This document shows, piece after piece, positions 8,960-16,010 of a stretch of DNA of 64,000 nt (its first letter is position 1; every line of letters begins with the position of its first letter). Under the pieces are notes generated by a model. It worked only from the letters and a program-made list of their open reading frames with translations. It searched no databases and was not told the DNA's origin. Made by a program: the position numbers and the translations under genes. The DNA comes from Aphanomyces cochlioides (taxonomy: Eukaryota; Oomycota; Saprolegniomycetes; Saprolegniales; Verrucalvaceae), in the NCBI GenBank assembly GCA_019828595.1, contig JAHQRK010000006.1:1-64000 (forward strand). Reading direction: 5' to 3'.

Positions 8960-10153
8960 TTACTTGTAGTAGACATCGCGAATAAGCTGTTGATAGTAGT
9001 CAGGATCCTTCAACGGTTCTCCAGTTGGAGCATCCATGATATAGTTCCAACTCATGAATAACTTGCTTGGGTCTTCGTTGCCAGATTTCTTCAGCTGCTT
9101 GCGTTCGTATTCTGGGATGAGAGCGAGTCCACAGAGTTTAAGTAGCTCATCGATGCGGATATGAAAGAATCGTCGTCGTAAGGCTCTTTTGGTGTCTTCG
9201 ATACACTTGACTTCATCGAGGCCATCGATAAGTTGGTTGACGGTCTGATTGGATGTGACAAGGATGGTCGCTCTGGTTGGTTGTGGCGTCTTGTACTTTT
9301 GGTCAATCGTGAAACCAGCCTCATCACAAATTGTCTTGAGCCATTGCACGCTAAGGCGATCCAAAGTCGGAGAGTCCAAGTCTTCGAGCATGACGTGGGT
9401 GAATTGTTCTTCGTCATAGAGATCCCAAAATCGGTTGGATAGATCCTTCTTGTAGGTTTTTGGATAAAGGAATTTGAGAATGGACGTCTTGCCCGTGCCA
9501 GGGAATCCATACACATAAAGATGAGGATCGGTGTGCTTTCCAAAGAAAGTCTTCTTCTTCTGTGACACCATCGCCTTGATTTTTTCGCCAAACATCATGA
9601 AATTGCGTGGATAGAGTTCAAACGCCTGGTCTGCCTTGCCCTCTTCGACCAACTTGCGGATGTCGCGGATTACGTCATCAGTCTTCATTTTCTTTTCCGT
9701 TTCTGAACGTAGTGTAAACGTTGCTTTGCGTTTTCCATCAGACGGTAGCTCTCCCCTCTCAAGAATCATCAGTTGATTCGGATCTTTCTTGCTGAACGGC
9801 TTCACGTGGTGGTTCTTCCAACCGTCGTAGGGGAGATCGCGGTTGCGCGGTTTGAAATAGTACCCCAACGCTTTGTTCACATCCCACTTCTTCATGATGG
9901 CTTGAGCAGTCATTCGATCATGTAGAATCAGGGCAATATGGACATGTTCCACTTGATAGTCATTTTGGTTGGGTCTTGTCCCAATTTCGACGCCAGACAT
10001 AAGGACATACTTGATTCGTCCAGTCGCGAAATGTTCCGTGATGGCAGTGACCAATGTTTCCAAGTATTCTTGCCCGCTGATGTTAAGGCGGATATCCCAT
10101 TGACGGTCGAAATCTTGAGCAGGCGTTGGTTGGAACTGAGTTGTTGTTTCCAT
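8960..10153 (-). CDS. Rep: HUH endonuclease + SF3 helicase (minus copy)
   Basis: 397 residues from the ATG at 10153, whose context (ACC-ATG-G) is good; it matches the plus copy in sequence. In this arm the frame stays open upstream to an ATG at 10276, because a codon that is TAG in the plus arm is CAG here, giving a possible 438-residue form. The motifs (HVHIAL, YYFK, GFPGTGKT, MLEDLD, VTSNQ) are as described for the plus copy. Confidence 0.82.
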   Translation of the reverse strand: METTTQFQPTPAQDFDRQWDIRLNISGQEYLETLVTAITEHFATGRIKYVLMSGVEIGTRPNQNDYQVEHVHIALILHDRMTAQAIMKKWDVNKALGYYFKPRNRDLPYDGWKNHHVKPFSKKDPNQLMILERGELPSDGKRKATFTLRSETEKKMKTDDVIRDIRKLVEEGKADQAFELYPRNFMMFGEKIKAMVSQKKKTFFGKHTDPHLYVYGFPGTGKTSILKFLYPKTYKKDLSNRFWDLYDEEQFTHVMLEDLDSPTLDRLSVQWLKTICDEAGFTIDQKYKTPQPTRATILVTSNQTVNQLIDGLDEVKCIEDTKRALRRRFFHIRIDELLKLCGLALIPEYERKQLKKSGNEDPSKLFMSWNYIMDAPTGEPLKDPDYYQQLIRDVYYK

Positions 10154-10199
10154 GGTAAATTGAACAATGAGGTAGACGAAATACAATGTGTTAATCTTC

Positions 10200-10206
10200 T
10201 TTATAG
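10200..10206 (-). promoter_or_regulatory. TATA box of viral rep, minus copy
   Basis: TATAAAG on the minus strand about 46 nt upstream of the rep ATG at 10153; mirror of the plus-copy box. Confidence 0.45.
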
Positions 10207-10440
10207 AACAATAAGCCAAAACCTTCCATTGATTTTGTAACTGCATGCGACTCTTCGTAACCTTCTCTTTCCACATAAAGCTTCGCTAGTTTGGAAATGA
10301 TGATCTTCGACTTGCAAATGATGGTCAATGCTGCTTGGAATGGGCGGTAGATGTGCACCATAAGGACAATTGAATAATGAGATTTGATTGGCTAGTAAGA
10401 ATTGATTACGTCGTTACAGTTTTGGAGGATGAGACGTTAC

Positions 10441-10626
10441 ACGGCTCATTCTTCTTAGTCCATAATATAGGAGGGTAGGGTACAGTTACAGCATAGAGCT
10501 CGCCTGAGCTTGGCGAGCTCTATGCTGTAACTGTACCCTACCCTCCTATATTATGGACTAAGGCCTGAGCTCTATGCTGTAACTGTACCCTACCCTCCTA
10601 TATTATGGACTAAGAAGAATGAGCCG
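10441..10626. other. Viral hairpin terminus at the head-to-head junction (three repeat units)
   Basis: A ~48-bp unit, here called P, begins GAGCTCTATGC and ends GGACTAAG. It occurs three times: inverted at 10455-10502, direct at 10515-10562 and direct again at 10567-10614. The first two form a perfect stem closed by GCC-TGAGCTT-GGC; GCCT separates the second and third. The flanks (GGCTCATTCTT / AAGAATGAGCC) belong to the outer palindrome. So the inner hairpin axis (about 10508) is offset from the outer axis (about 10534) by one extra P. This is the kind of terminal palindrome expected of a linear, hairpin-ended ssDNA genome or its dimer junction. Confidence 0.8.
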
Positions 10627-10861
10627 TGTAACGTCTCATCCTCCAAAACTGTAACGACGTAATCAATTCTTACTAGCCAATCAAATCTCATTATTCAATT
10701 GTCCTTATGGTGCACATCTACCGCCCATTCCAAGCAGCATTGACCATCATTTGCAAGTCGAAGATCATCATTTCCAAACTAGCGAAGCTTTATGTGGAAA
10801 GAGAAGGTTACGAAGAGTCGCATGTAGTTACAAAATCAATGGAAGGTTTTGGCTTATTGTT

Positions 10862-10868
10862 CTATAAA
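10862..10868 (+). promoter_or_regulatory. TATA box upstream of viral rep (plus copy)
   Basis: TATAAAG about 46 nt before the rep ATG at 10915, with a CCAAT box (GCCAATCAAATC) about 190 nt further upstream at 10676. Placement relative to the ORF makes it a plausible core promoter; there is no comparable signal before the downstream ORFs, which may be translated from the same RNA or from spliced forms. Confidence 0.45.
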
Positions 10869-10914
10869 GAAGATTAACACATTGTATTTCGTCTACCTCA
10901 TTGTTCAATTTACC

Positions 10915-12108
10915 ATGGAAACAACAACTCAGTTCCAACCAACGCCTGCTCAAGATTTCGACCGTCAATGGGATATCCGCCTTAACATCAGCGGGCAAGA
11001 ATACTTGGAAACATTGGTCACTGCCATCACGGAACATTTCGCGACTGGACGAATCAAGTATGTCCTTATGTCTGGCGTCGAAATTGGGACAAGACCCAAC
11101 CAAAATGACTATCAAGTGGAACATGTCCATATTGCCCTGATTCTACATGATCGAATGACTGCTCAAGCCATCATGAAGAAGTGGGATGTGAACAAAGCGT
11201 TGGGGTACTATTTCAAACCGCGCAACCGCGATCTCCCCTACGACGGTTGGAAGAACCACCACGTGAAGCCGTTCAGCAAGAAAGATCCGAATCAACTGAT
11301 GATTCTTGAGAGGGGAGAGCTACCGTCTGATGGAAAACGCAAAGCAACGTTTACACTACGTTCAGAAACGGAAAAGAAAATGAAGACTGATGACGTAATC
11401 CGCGACATCCGCAAGTTGGTCGAAGAGGGCAAGGCAGACCAGGCGTTTGAACTCTATCCACGCAATTTCATGATGTTTGGCGAAAAAATCAAGGCGATGG
11501 TGTCACAGAAGAAGAAGACTTTCTTTGGAAAGCACACCGATCCTCATCTTTATGTGTATGGATTCCCTGGCACGGGCAAGACGTCCATTCTCAAATTCCT
11601 TTATCCAAAAACCTACAAGAAGGATCTATCCAACCGATTTTGGGATCTCTATGACGAAGAACAATTCACCCACGTCATGCTCGAAGACTTGGACTCTCCG
11701 ACTTTGGATCGCCTTAGCGTGCAATGGCTCAAGACAATTTGTGATGAGGCTGGTTTCACGATTGACCAAAAGTACAAGACGCCACAACCAACCAGAGCGA
11801 CCATCCTTGTCACATCCAATCAGACCGTCAACCAACTTATCGATGGCCTCGATGAAGTCAAGTGTATCGAAGACACCAAAAGAGCCTTACGACGACGATT
11901 CTTTCATATCCGCATCGATGAGCTACTTAAACTCTGTGGACTCGCTCTCATCCCAGAATACGAACGCAAGCAGCTGAAGAAATCTGGCAACGAAGACCCA
12001 AGCAAGTTATTCATGAGTTGGAACTATATCATGGATGCTCCAACTGGAGAACCGTTGAAGGATCCTGACTACTATCAACAGCTTATTCGCGATGTCTACT
12101 ACAAGTAA
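10915..12108 (+). CDS. rep: Rep: HUH endonuclease + superfamily 3 helicase
   Basis: 397 residues starting at ACC-ATG-G. The N-terminal HUH domain shows a possible motif I (WDIRLNI), the metal-binding HxH in HVHIAL (His 70 and 72) and motif III YYFK (catalytic Tyr 98, Lys 101). The SF3 helicase follows, with Walker A GFPGTGKT (from residue 216), Walker B HVMLEDLD and motif C ILVTSNQ, then an arginine-finger-like RRALRRRFFHI region. Such proteins nick and religate viral origins in rolling-circle or rolling-hairpin replication. All catalytic residues are present. The frame just upstream is blocked in this arm by a TAG, supporting the chosen start. Length fits CRESS-type Reps (~300-400) better than parvoviral NS1 (usually over 500). 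Confidence 0.87.
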   Translation: METTTQFQPTPAQDFDRQWDIRLNISGQEYLETLVTAITEHFATGRIKYVLMSGVEIGTRPNQNDYQVEHVHIALILHDRMTAQAIMKKWDVNKALGYYFKPRNRDLPYDGWKNHHVKPFSKKDPNQLMILERGELPSDGKRKATFTLRSETEKKMKTDDVIRDIRKLVEEGKADQAFELYPRNFMMFGEKIKAMVSQKKKTFFGKHTDPHLYVYGFPGTGKTSILKFLYPKTYKKDLSNRFWDLYDEEQFTHVMLEDLDSPTLDRLSVQWLKTICDEAGFTIDQKYKTPQPTRATILVTSNQTVNQLIDGLDEVKCIEDTKRALRRRFFHIRIDELLKLCGLALIPEYERKQLKKSGNEDPSKLFMSWNYIMDAPTGEPLKDPDYYQQLIRDVYYK

Positions 12109-12126
12109 TTCATAATACATTTTGCC

Positions 12127-12387
12127 ATGGATTGGAACGAGAACCCTTATGTCCAAGAAGCACACATCAGGGCTCAACGAATGGCGGCGCGTGCAAGACG
12201 ACTAGGGAACAGACAGCCCAATCTACTCGAAACATATATGGTGTTGTATGAAATAGGACAACGCAATGGATGGCCTATGAACAAAATCACAGCAGCTATT
12301 GTCACTAGCGGGTATTCTGTTACGACTGCGGCATACAAACTGGGGTCCAGTGCCATACACGCCATTTCCGATTTAGCGCACAAGTAA
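12127..12387 (+). CDS. 86-aa viral ORF of unknown function
   Basis: ATG 18 nt after the rep stop and stop 4 nt before the capsid ATG. The N-terminal half is rich in Arg/Ala (QRMAARARRLG), the C-terminal half is hydrophobic with small residues (ITAAIVTSGYSVTTAAYKLGS) and could be an amphipathic or membrane-active helix. Both palindrome arms keep it open. No family is recognised; a small structural, movement or lysis-like protein are all possible. Confidence 0.5.
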   Translation: MDWNENPYVQEAHIRAQRMAARARRLGNRQPNLLETYMVLYEIGQRNGWPMNKITAAIVTSGYSVTTAAYKLGSSAIHAISDLAHK

Positions 12388-12391
12388 GAAG

Positions 12392-13474
12392 ATGGTTAAC
12401 TGGGGAAACACTGACACTGTAGCTCAACGAAGAAAGAGAGAACAAGACGCGCAACGTAAACACGCGGACGACAAGCGATTCCGAGGAAGTGGCCCGAACG
12501 TTGTCCCTCCTGAAGATGTTGACATGGATCCGATCCCTGAAGGCGAACCACGAACACGTCTTGATAATCCTATCCCTGAACCTGCTCCACGTGACGATGA
12601 TGGCGGGTTTGGTGCTGGTGTTGAACTATTTGCTGCTTCTGGACGAACTGGCCGAACCGATGGATCCGAGTCAAGCGTCGACCCATTTTATGCTCCTCGT
12701 CTGCGTCCTTTTATGGACACTCAAAACACGATCTTGCCGTTTTACACGACTGGAACCTTAACACTTGCTACTGGAACTGGGGCAACTGCCGTCAAGAATG
12801 TTACAATCCGCCTGAACTCTATTTGGGACTCTATCACTACGTACACTTACACGGAAGACCCGACACCTGCTGCTCAAACGGCTGATGGCGCTGGAAGCCG
12901 TGAACGACCCATTATGCGTGAATTTTGGTCGAATATCTATCGCTACTGGACTGTGTTATCCTCGCACTATCGTGTACGCTTCTGGACAAATGATGCCAAT
13001 GATCAAGAAGCGGATATCTGGTGTTATCACCATGGCCAACAATGCCCACCTTTTGTGACAACTGAAGGCACTCCAAGCGTCATCTATTCCAAGTACCGCA
13101 AACTTCATCGTCATGCCCACTCCAAGACAATTCGATCTTACAATGGCGCAGCAACAGAAAAGGGACTATTTAACCGTGATATCGTGTTTACTGGCAACTA
13201 TCGCATGGGGAACAAGACCGTTGTGAACGAAGTAGCAGAGGATGAGTACAAGGAAACTTGGCACCGAACGACCGAAGTGCCCTCGATGCATGAAATGGCA
13301 ACGTTCATTTTACAGCGGAGCGAACGAAGCGGTACAGGATTTTCCTATCAGATCTACTACGACATTGAACTTGTCTTTCACGTCCAGTGGAAAGATCTCG
13401 AGTCCAAGTTTCAATACATGGAACCAGGAGCCGATGAAGTCTTTAATAACTTGGCTGCACAAGTCACTGATTAA
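12392..13474 (+). CDS. cap: Capsid protein, single-jelly-roll-like
   Basis: 360 residues. A basic N-terminus (QRRKREQDAQRKHADDKRFRG) of the sort that binds DNA inside capsids is followed by an acidic, Pro-rich linker to about residue 95, then a beta-rich region. Segments VTIRLNSIWD and YRYWTVLSSHYRVRFW resemble the NSIYDP and Y-x-Y-V-L-x-S-x-x-V-x-F patterns of CRESS-DNA virus capsids; a late strand-rich segment (YQIYYDIELVFHVQW) would be the last strands. The assignment rests on pattern resemblance and on its position downstream of Rep; a structure prediction would settle it. Confidence 0.7.
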   Translation: MVNWGNTDTVAQRRKREQDAQRKHADDKRFRGSGPNVVPPEDVDMDPIPEGEPRTRLDNPIPEPAPRDDDGGFGAGVELFAASGRTGRTDGSESSVDPFYAPRLRPFMDTQNTILPFYTTGTLTLATGTGATAVKNVTIRLNSIWDSITTYTYTEDPTPAAQTADGAGSRERPIMREFWSNIYRYWTVLSSHYRVRFWTNDANDQEADIWCYHHGQQCPPFVTTEGTPSVIYSKYRKLHRHAHSKTIRSYNGAATEKGLFNRDIVFTGNYRMGNKTVVNEVAEDEYKETWHRTTEVPSMHEMATFILQRSERSGTGFSYQIYYDIELVFHVQWKDLESKFQYMEPGADEVFNNLAAQVTD

Positions 13475-13491
13475 TACATTTCTCATTTTGC

Positions 13492-13665
13492 ATGGTTTCA
13501 ACAAGATCACGAAGAGGAAGACCATTGCCTGCTCCTAGGCGTCCACGTGCACAAGGCCCTCAGTACACTGGGGGGGACGAATGCAAACGACATCGATTGC
13601 CTGACCGAAAGCGAAAAACCGTTGCAGTTACTACATACAGAAGAAGACCTGCTATTAGACGTTAA
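13492..13665 (+). CDS. Arginine-rich 57-aa ORF downstream of capsid
   Basis: ATG in good context (GC-ATG-G) 17 nt after the capsid stop; TAA at 13663-13665, 15 nt before PLE homology begins. 16 of 57 residues are Arg, in runs such as TRSRRGR, RRPR and YRRRPAIRR. It could be a DNA-condensing virion protein or the N-terminus of a second structural protein. The competing reading is the frame joined to the RT, which is also open here. That the complete Arg-rich ORF fits just inside the non-PLE segment favours a viral gene, but this is inference. Confidence 0.45.
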   Translation: MVSTRSRRGRPLPAPRRPRAQGPQYTGGDECKRHRLPDRKRKTVAVTTYRRRPAIRR

Positions 13666-13679
13666 CTCTAATTATCGTC

Positions 13680-16000
13680 TGGTCCCAGCTGCTTTAAAAC
13701 GTTTACTTGGCCTTGGCCTGAAATTCTGTCCCACCCCACGTCACATCACACCCATTGATGTGGGGGAACATATGGATTACTTTGAACGAACCATTCGTCT
13801 AAAATATCTTTACGAAAGGTCAGATGATAACTCTAGAAAAAATATGCATCTTGTCCCGCGAGTGACCGACACCGGTCCAAAAAATATGCATGCGACAGAA
13901 ACTCTTGCCAATTCGTCTAATGAAAATAAGAGGAAACGCGAATGGAAACCATCTCCGGTCTACGTTCGGAACGCTTCTTTTCAGCCACCTCCAGCGTCCC
14001 GCATACTGGAAGAGGCTTTAGACACAACTCGATTAGCTCTTAGATCTATCGTGCTACCTTCACGAAACAAGTCTAACTTGAACCGTGAACACAAAGCTCT
14101 CCTTAGACTAATTCGAACGTCCAATCTACATGTATTATCCACGGATAAAAATCTTGGTCCAGCTATTATGACCAGAGAACAATACATCCAGTGGTGTCTC
14201 ACACACTTACGAGACACTACAACATACAGTAGATCCCTATCACCACTCAATGCAGTCGTTCGTTTGTTACGCACGCGCGTCAGACGCTTCTACCAAACGA
14301 TTCGCGACGACTACAGTCATCGACATGATTGGAAAGACACAAAAATCATCCAACATGAACTGGAATTTAAGGATATCAATAAATTCTATGCTTTGGCTAA
14401 AGTCCACAAGCCTACCCTTCAACTAAGGCCTATAGTGTCCAACACATACACTATATTTGAAGGCTTGTCTAAGTGGTTGGACTTCAAACTGAAACCATAC
14501 CTCTTGCAAACACAATCATATCTCAGAGATTCCGACTCCTTTATCGATGTCCTTTCGACGTTGGATGCGGATGATGATGATATGCTTGTCACGTACGATG
14601 TAACCTCTCTGTATACAAACATCCCTACAGATCGAGCAATACATATCATACAGTACATTGTAAGAGACGATCCATGGTGTGACGCCATTGTAAATGGACT
14701 GCAGTTACTTCTCACGTCCAACTATTTCACATTCGACGATACAACATGGCTTCAAATAAATGGTACTGCCATGGGAACTCCCGTTGCACCCACGTACGCT
14801 TCACTGTATCTAGCTTATTTTGAGGAAACAGTACTACTTCCCATGTTTACTTCCCAACTGAAGTACTACACTCGATACATTGACGATGGATTCTTCATCG
14901 TTCGTAATTTCTCGACCAATCGGTTTCTTGCAAATCACCTCTTTGCACTATTCCGACGAGAATCGAAGCTAAGTTTCACCCATACACTGGATTCAAACAC
15001 TATCCCCTTCCTGGATTTATGGGTGATCAAAGACGGATCAAAGTACACACATAGAACCCATCAAAAGGCTCTTAACCTGTATTTATACATCCCTGCAACA
15101 AGTGCACATCCTCCTGGTGTACTCAAAGGACTCCTATACGGACTTGTAAAGAAATATCGCAAACAAAACCCTCGCGATAGTGACTTTAAAGACGATATTA
15201 ACAAGCTTTTGACTCGCCTTACGTATAGAGGCTACCGAAAGGAACTTCTCTTACGACTGTTTCGTCAGGCACTTGACGCAGTCACGAAACCAAAAGCACA
15301 TGAGAAAGTCATATACTATAAAGTTCCGTATGATCCAAACGGGCCTTCTTCTCACGAATTGAAGAGACTATTATACTTTGATTCATATAAAGAAGGTCTA
15401 CGACAAATCGGGGTAGATCGCATAGCAATATGCTATATCAAACCACCAACCTTAAAGTCTAAACTTAGTCCATCTCGACTCAAACTAGACACCACCCCGA
15501 CACCTGCTAGTCTACTCGATAACTAGTACAGGTGTCGGGGTGAAACCACCAACCCCCGAAACCCCCAACCCCGAAACCCCTAAACCCCAAACTTCCATGG
15601 AACTTCCTCCCCAAGGAACTTCCCCCATGGAAATCCCCCAGGGGCCCCCGAAATCCCCCCGGGGCCCCCAAATCCCCCTTATCCGGAAATCCGGATAAAG
15701 CTGGCAAGCTTCTGAACTGACTAACTGATCCCCTCAGTCACTTCATGCTTGCACAATCAGCGACATAACTCACACTGAAGAAGGCAAACGAAAGGACCAA
15801 TGAAATTAGATTACGAGTGCCTACAACCAATTAAAACGAGCCCTGGGAGGCTCCGCCTCCCAGACCCTCCGGACGCCCTTCGGGCGTGACGCGCTAAAGC
15901 GCGTGGTCGCTTCGCTCCGTAGTTGTAGCGTTAATTTTTAATTCACCCCTTTGCGACAAAGCTCGCTTCGCTCGCGTGGTCCCGTCGCCTCTCCCTGATT
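13680..16000 (+). mobile_element. Penelope-like element copy 4 (innermost)
   Basis: PLE sequence begins at the VPAALKRLLGLG block (about 13680), 5'-truncated and joined to the virus. It runs through ORF2, the stop hairpin (15493-15542), the GC hairpin array near 15841-15903, and a 3' end (CTGATTACCCCCAAAC) followed immediately by Gypsy sequence. It carries more private changes than the other copies (6-nt insertion, DDINKLLTRLTYRG, YIKPP), consistent with being the oldest insertion. Confidence 0.87.
13772..15526 (+). CDS. PLE copy 4 reverse transcriptase (intact frame)
   Basis: 584 residues from the shared ATG; two more than the other copies because of an in-frame 6-nt insertion (NSSNENKRK) near residue 50. 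The same frame is open upstream to 13547 through the virus-like segment, but with only non-ATG starts. RT motifs YDVTSLYTNIP, GTAMGTPVAPT and YIDD are intact; substitutions near the C-terminus (TFDDTTW, KDDINKL) are not in catalytic blocks. No GIY-YIG domain. Flanked on the right by its own 3' UTR and a one-repeat telomere stub. Confidence 0.82.
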   Translation: MDYFERTIRLKYLYERSDDNSRKNMHLVPRVTDTGPKNMHATETLANSSNENKRKREWKPSPVYVRNASFQPPPASRILEEALDTTRLALRSIVLPSRNKSNLNREHKALLRLIRTSNLHVLSTDKNLGPAIMTREQYIQWCLTHLRDTTTYSRSLSPLNAVVRLLRTRVRRFYQTIRDDYSHRHDWKDTKIIQHELEFKDINKFYALAKVHKPTLQLRPIVSNTYTIFEGLSKWLDFKLKPYLLQTQSYLRDSDSFIDVLSTLDADDDDMLVTYDVTSLYTNIPTDRAIHIIQYIVRDDPWCDAIVNGLQLLLTSNYFTFDDTTWLQINGTAMGTPVAPTYASLYLAYFEETVLLPMFTSQLKYYTRYIDDGFFIVRNFSTNRFLANHLFALFRRESKLSFTHTLDSNTIPFLDLWVIKDGSKYTHRTHQKALNLYLYIPATSAHPPGVLKGLLYGLVKKYRKQNPRDSDFKDDINKLLTRLTYRGYRKELLLRLFRQALDAVTKPKAHEKVIYYKVPYDPNGPSSHELKRLLYFDSYKEGLRQIGVDRIAICYIKPPTLKSKLSPSRLKLDTTPTPASLLDN

Positions 16001-16010
16001 ACCCCCAAAC
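16001..16010. repeat. Telomere stub at the oldest chromosome break
   Basis: ACCCCCAAAC, barely more than one telomere unit, separates PLE copy 4 from broken Gypsy sequence at 16011. It marks the point where the ancestral chromosome end lay. Confidence 0.6.

Larger units (their letters stand above)
7389..10453 (-). mobile_element. Endogenous HUH/SF3 Rep virus-like genome, minus copy
   Basis: Minus-strand copy of the ~3.07-kb virus-like genome: hairpin end, Rep, 86-aa ORF, capsid, 57-aa basic ORF. Genes are packed tightly, all on one strand. It joins PLE3 at about 7388. See the plus copy for details; all four reading frames are open here too. Confidence 0.85.
10615..13679 (+). mobile_element. 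Endogenous HUH/SF3 Rep virus-like genome, plus copy
   Basis: Order: hairpin end, ~300-nt leader with CCAAT- and TATA-like sequences, Rep (10915-12108), 86-aa ORF (12127-12387), capsid (12392-13474), 57-aa basic ORF (13492-13665), then PLE homology from about 13680. Gaps between ORFs are 18, 4 and 17 nt. Rep and capsid resemble those of Cressdnaviricota, whereas the hairpin end and head-to-head arrangement recall linear, rolling-hairpin replicons such as parvoviruses. All ORFs are open in both copies, so the insertion is young or was protected. The host is presumably the oomycete itself. The downstream terminus of the virus is not seen; it may have been lost at the PLE junction. Confidence 0.83.
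6059..15015. repeat. ~9-kb palindrome: PLE3 / virus / hairpin / virus / PLE4
   Basis: Left arm 6059-10453 is the reverse complement of right arm 10615-15015, with coordinates summing to 21068 through the viral genes. I saw very few differences: a C/T change upstream of Rep (TAG in the plus arm, CAG in the minus arm), a 6-nt insertion in PLE4 near 13,920, and a few substitutions in PLE4. The two arms are separated by the asymmetric viral hairpin (10454-10614). The arm ends where PLE3 was broken and capped by telomere repeats. Confidence 0.9.

Noticed and set aside
9938..10240. ORFs on the opposite strand of Rep (and mirror at 10828-11130)
   Set aside because: They are shadows of the rep gene duplicated by the palindrome.
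8960..12108. Rep as a parvovirus NS1
   Set aside because: The hairpin arrangement suggests it, but length, the YYFK motif and capsid pattern fit CRESS-type proteins better; kept as an open question.
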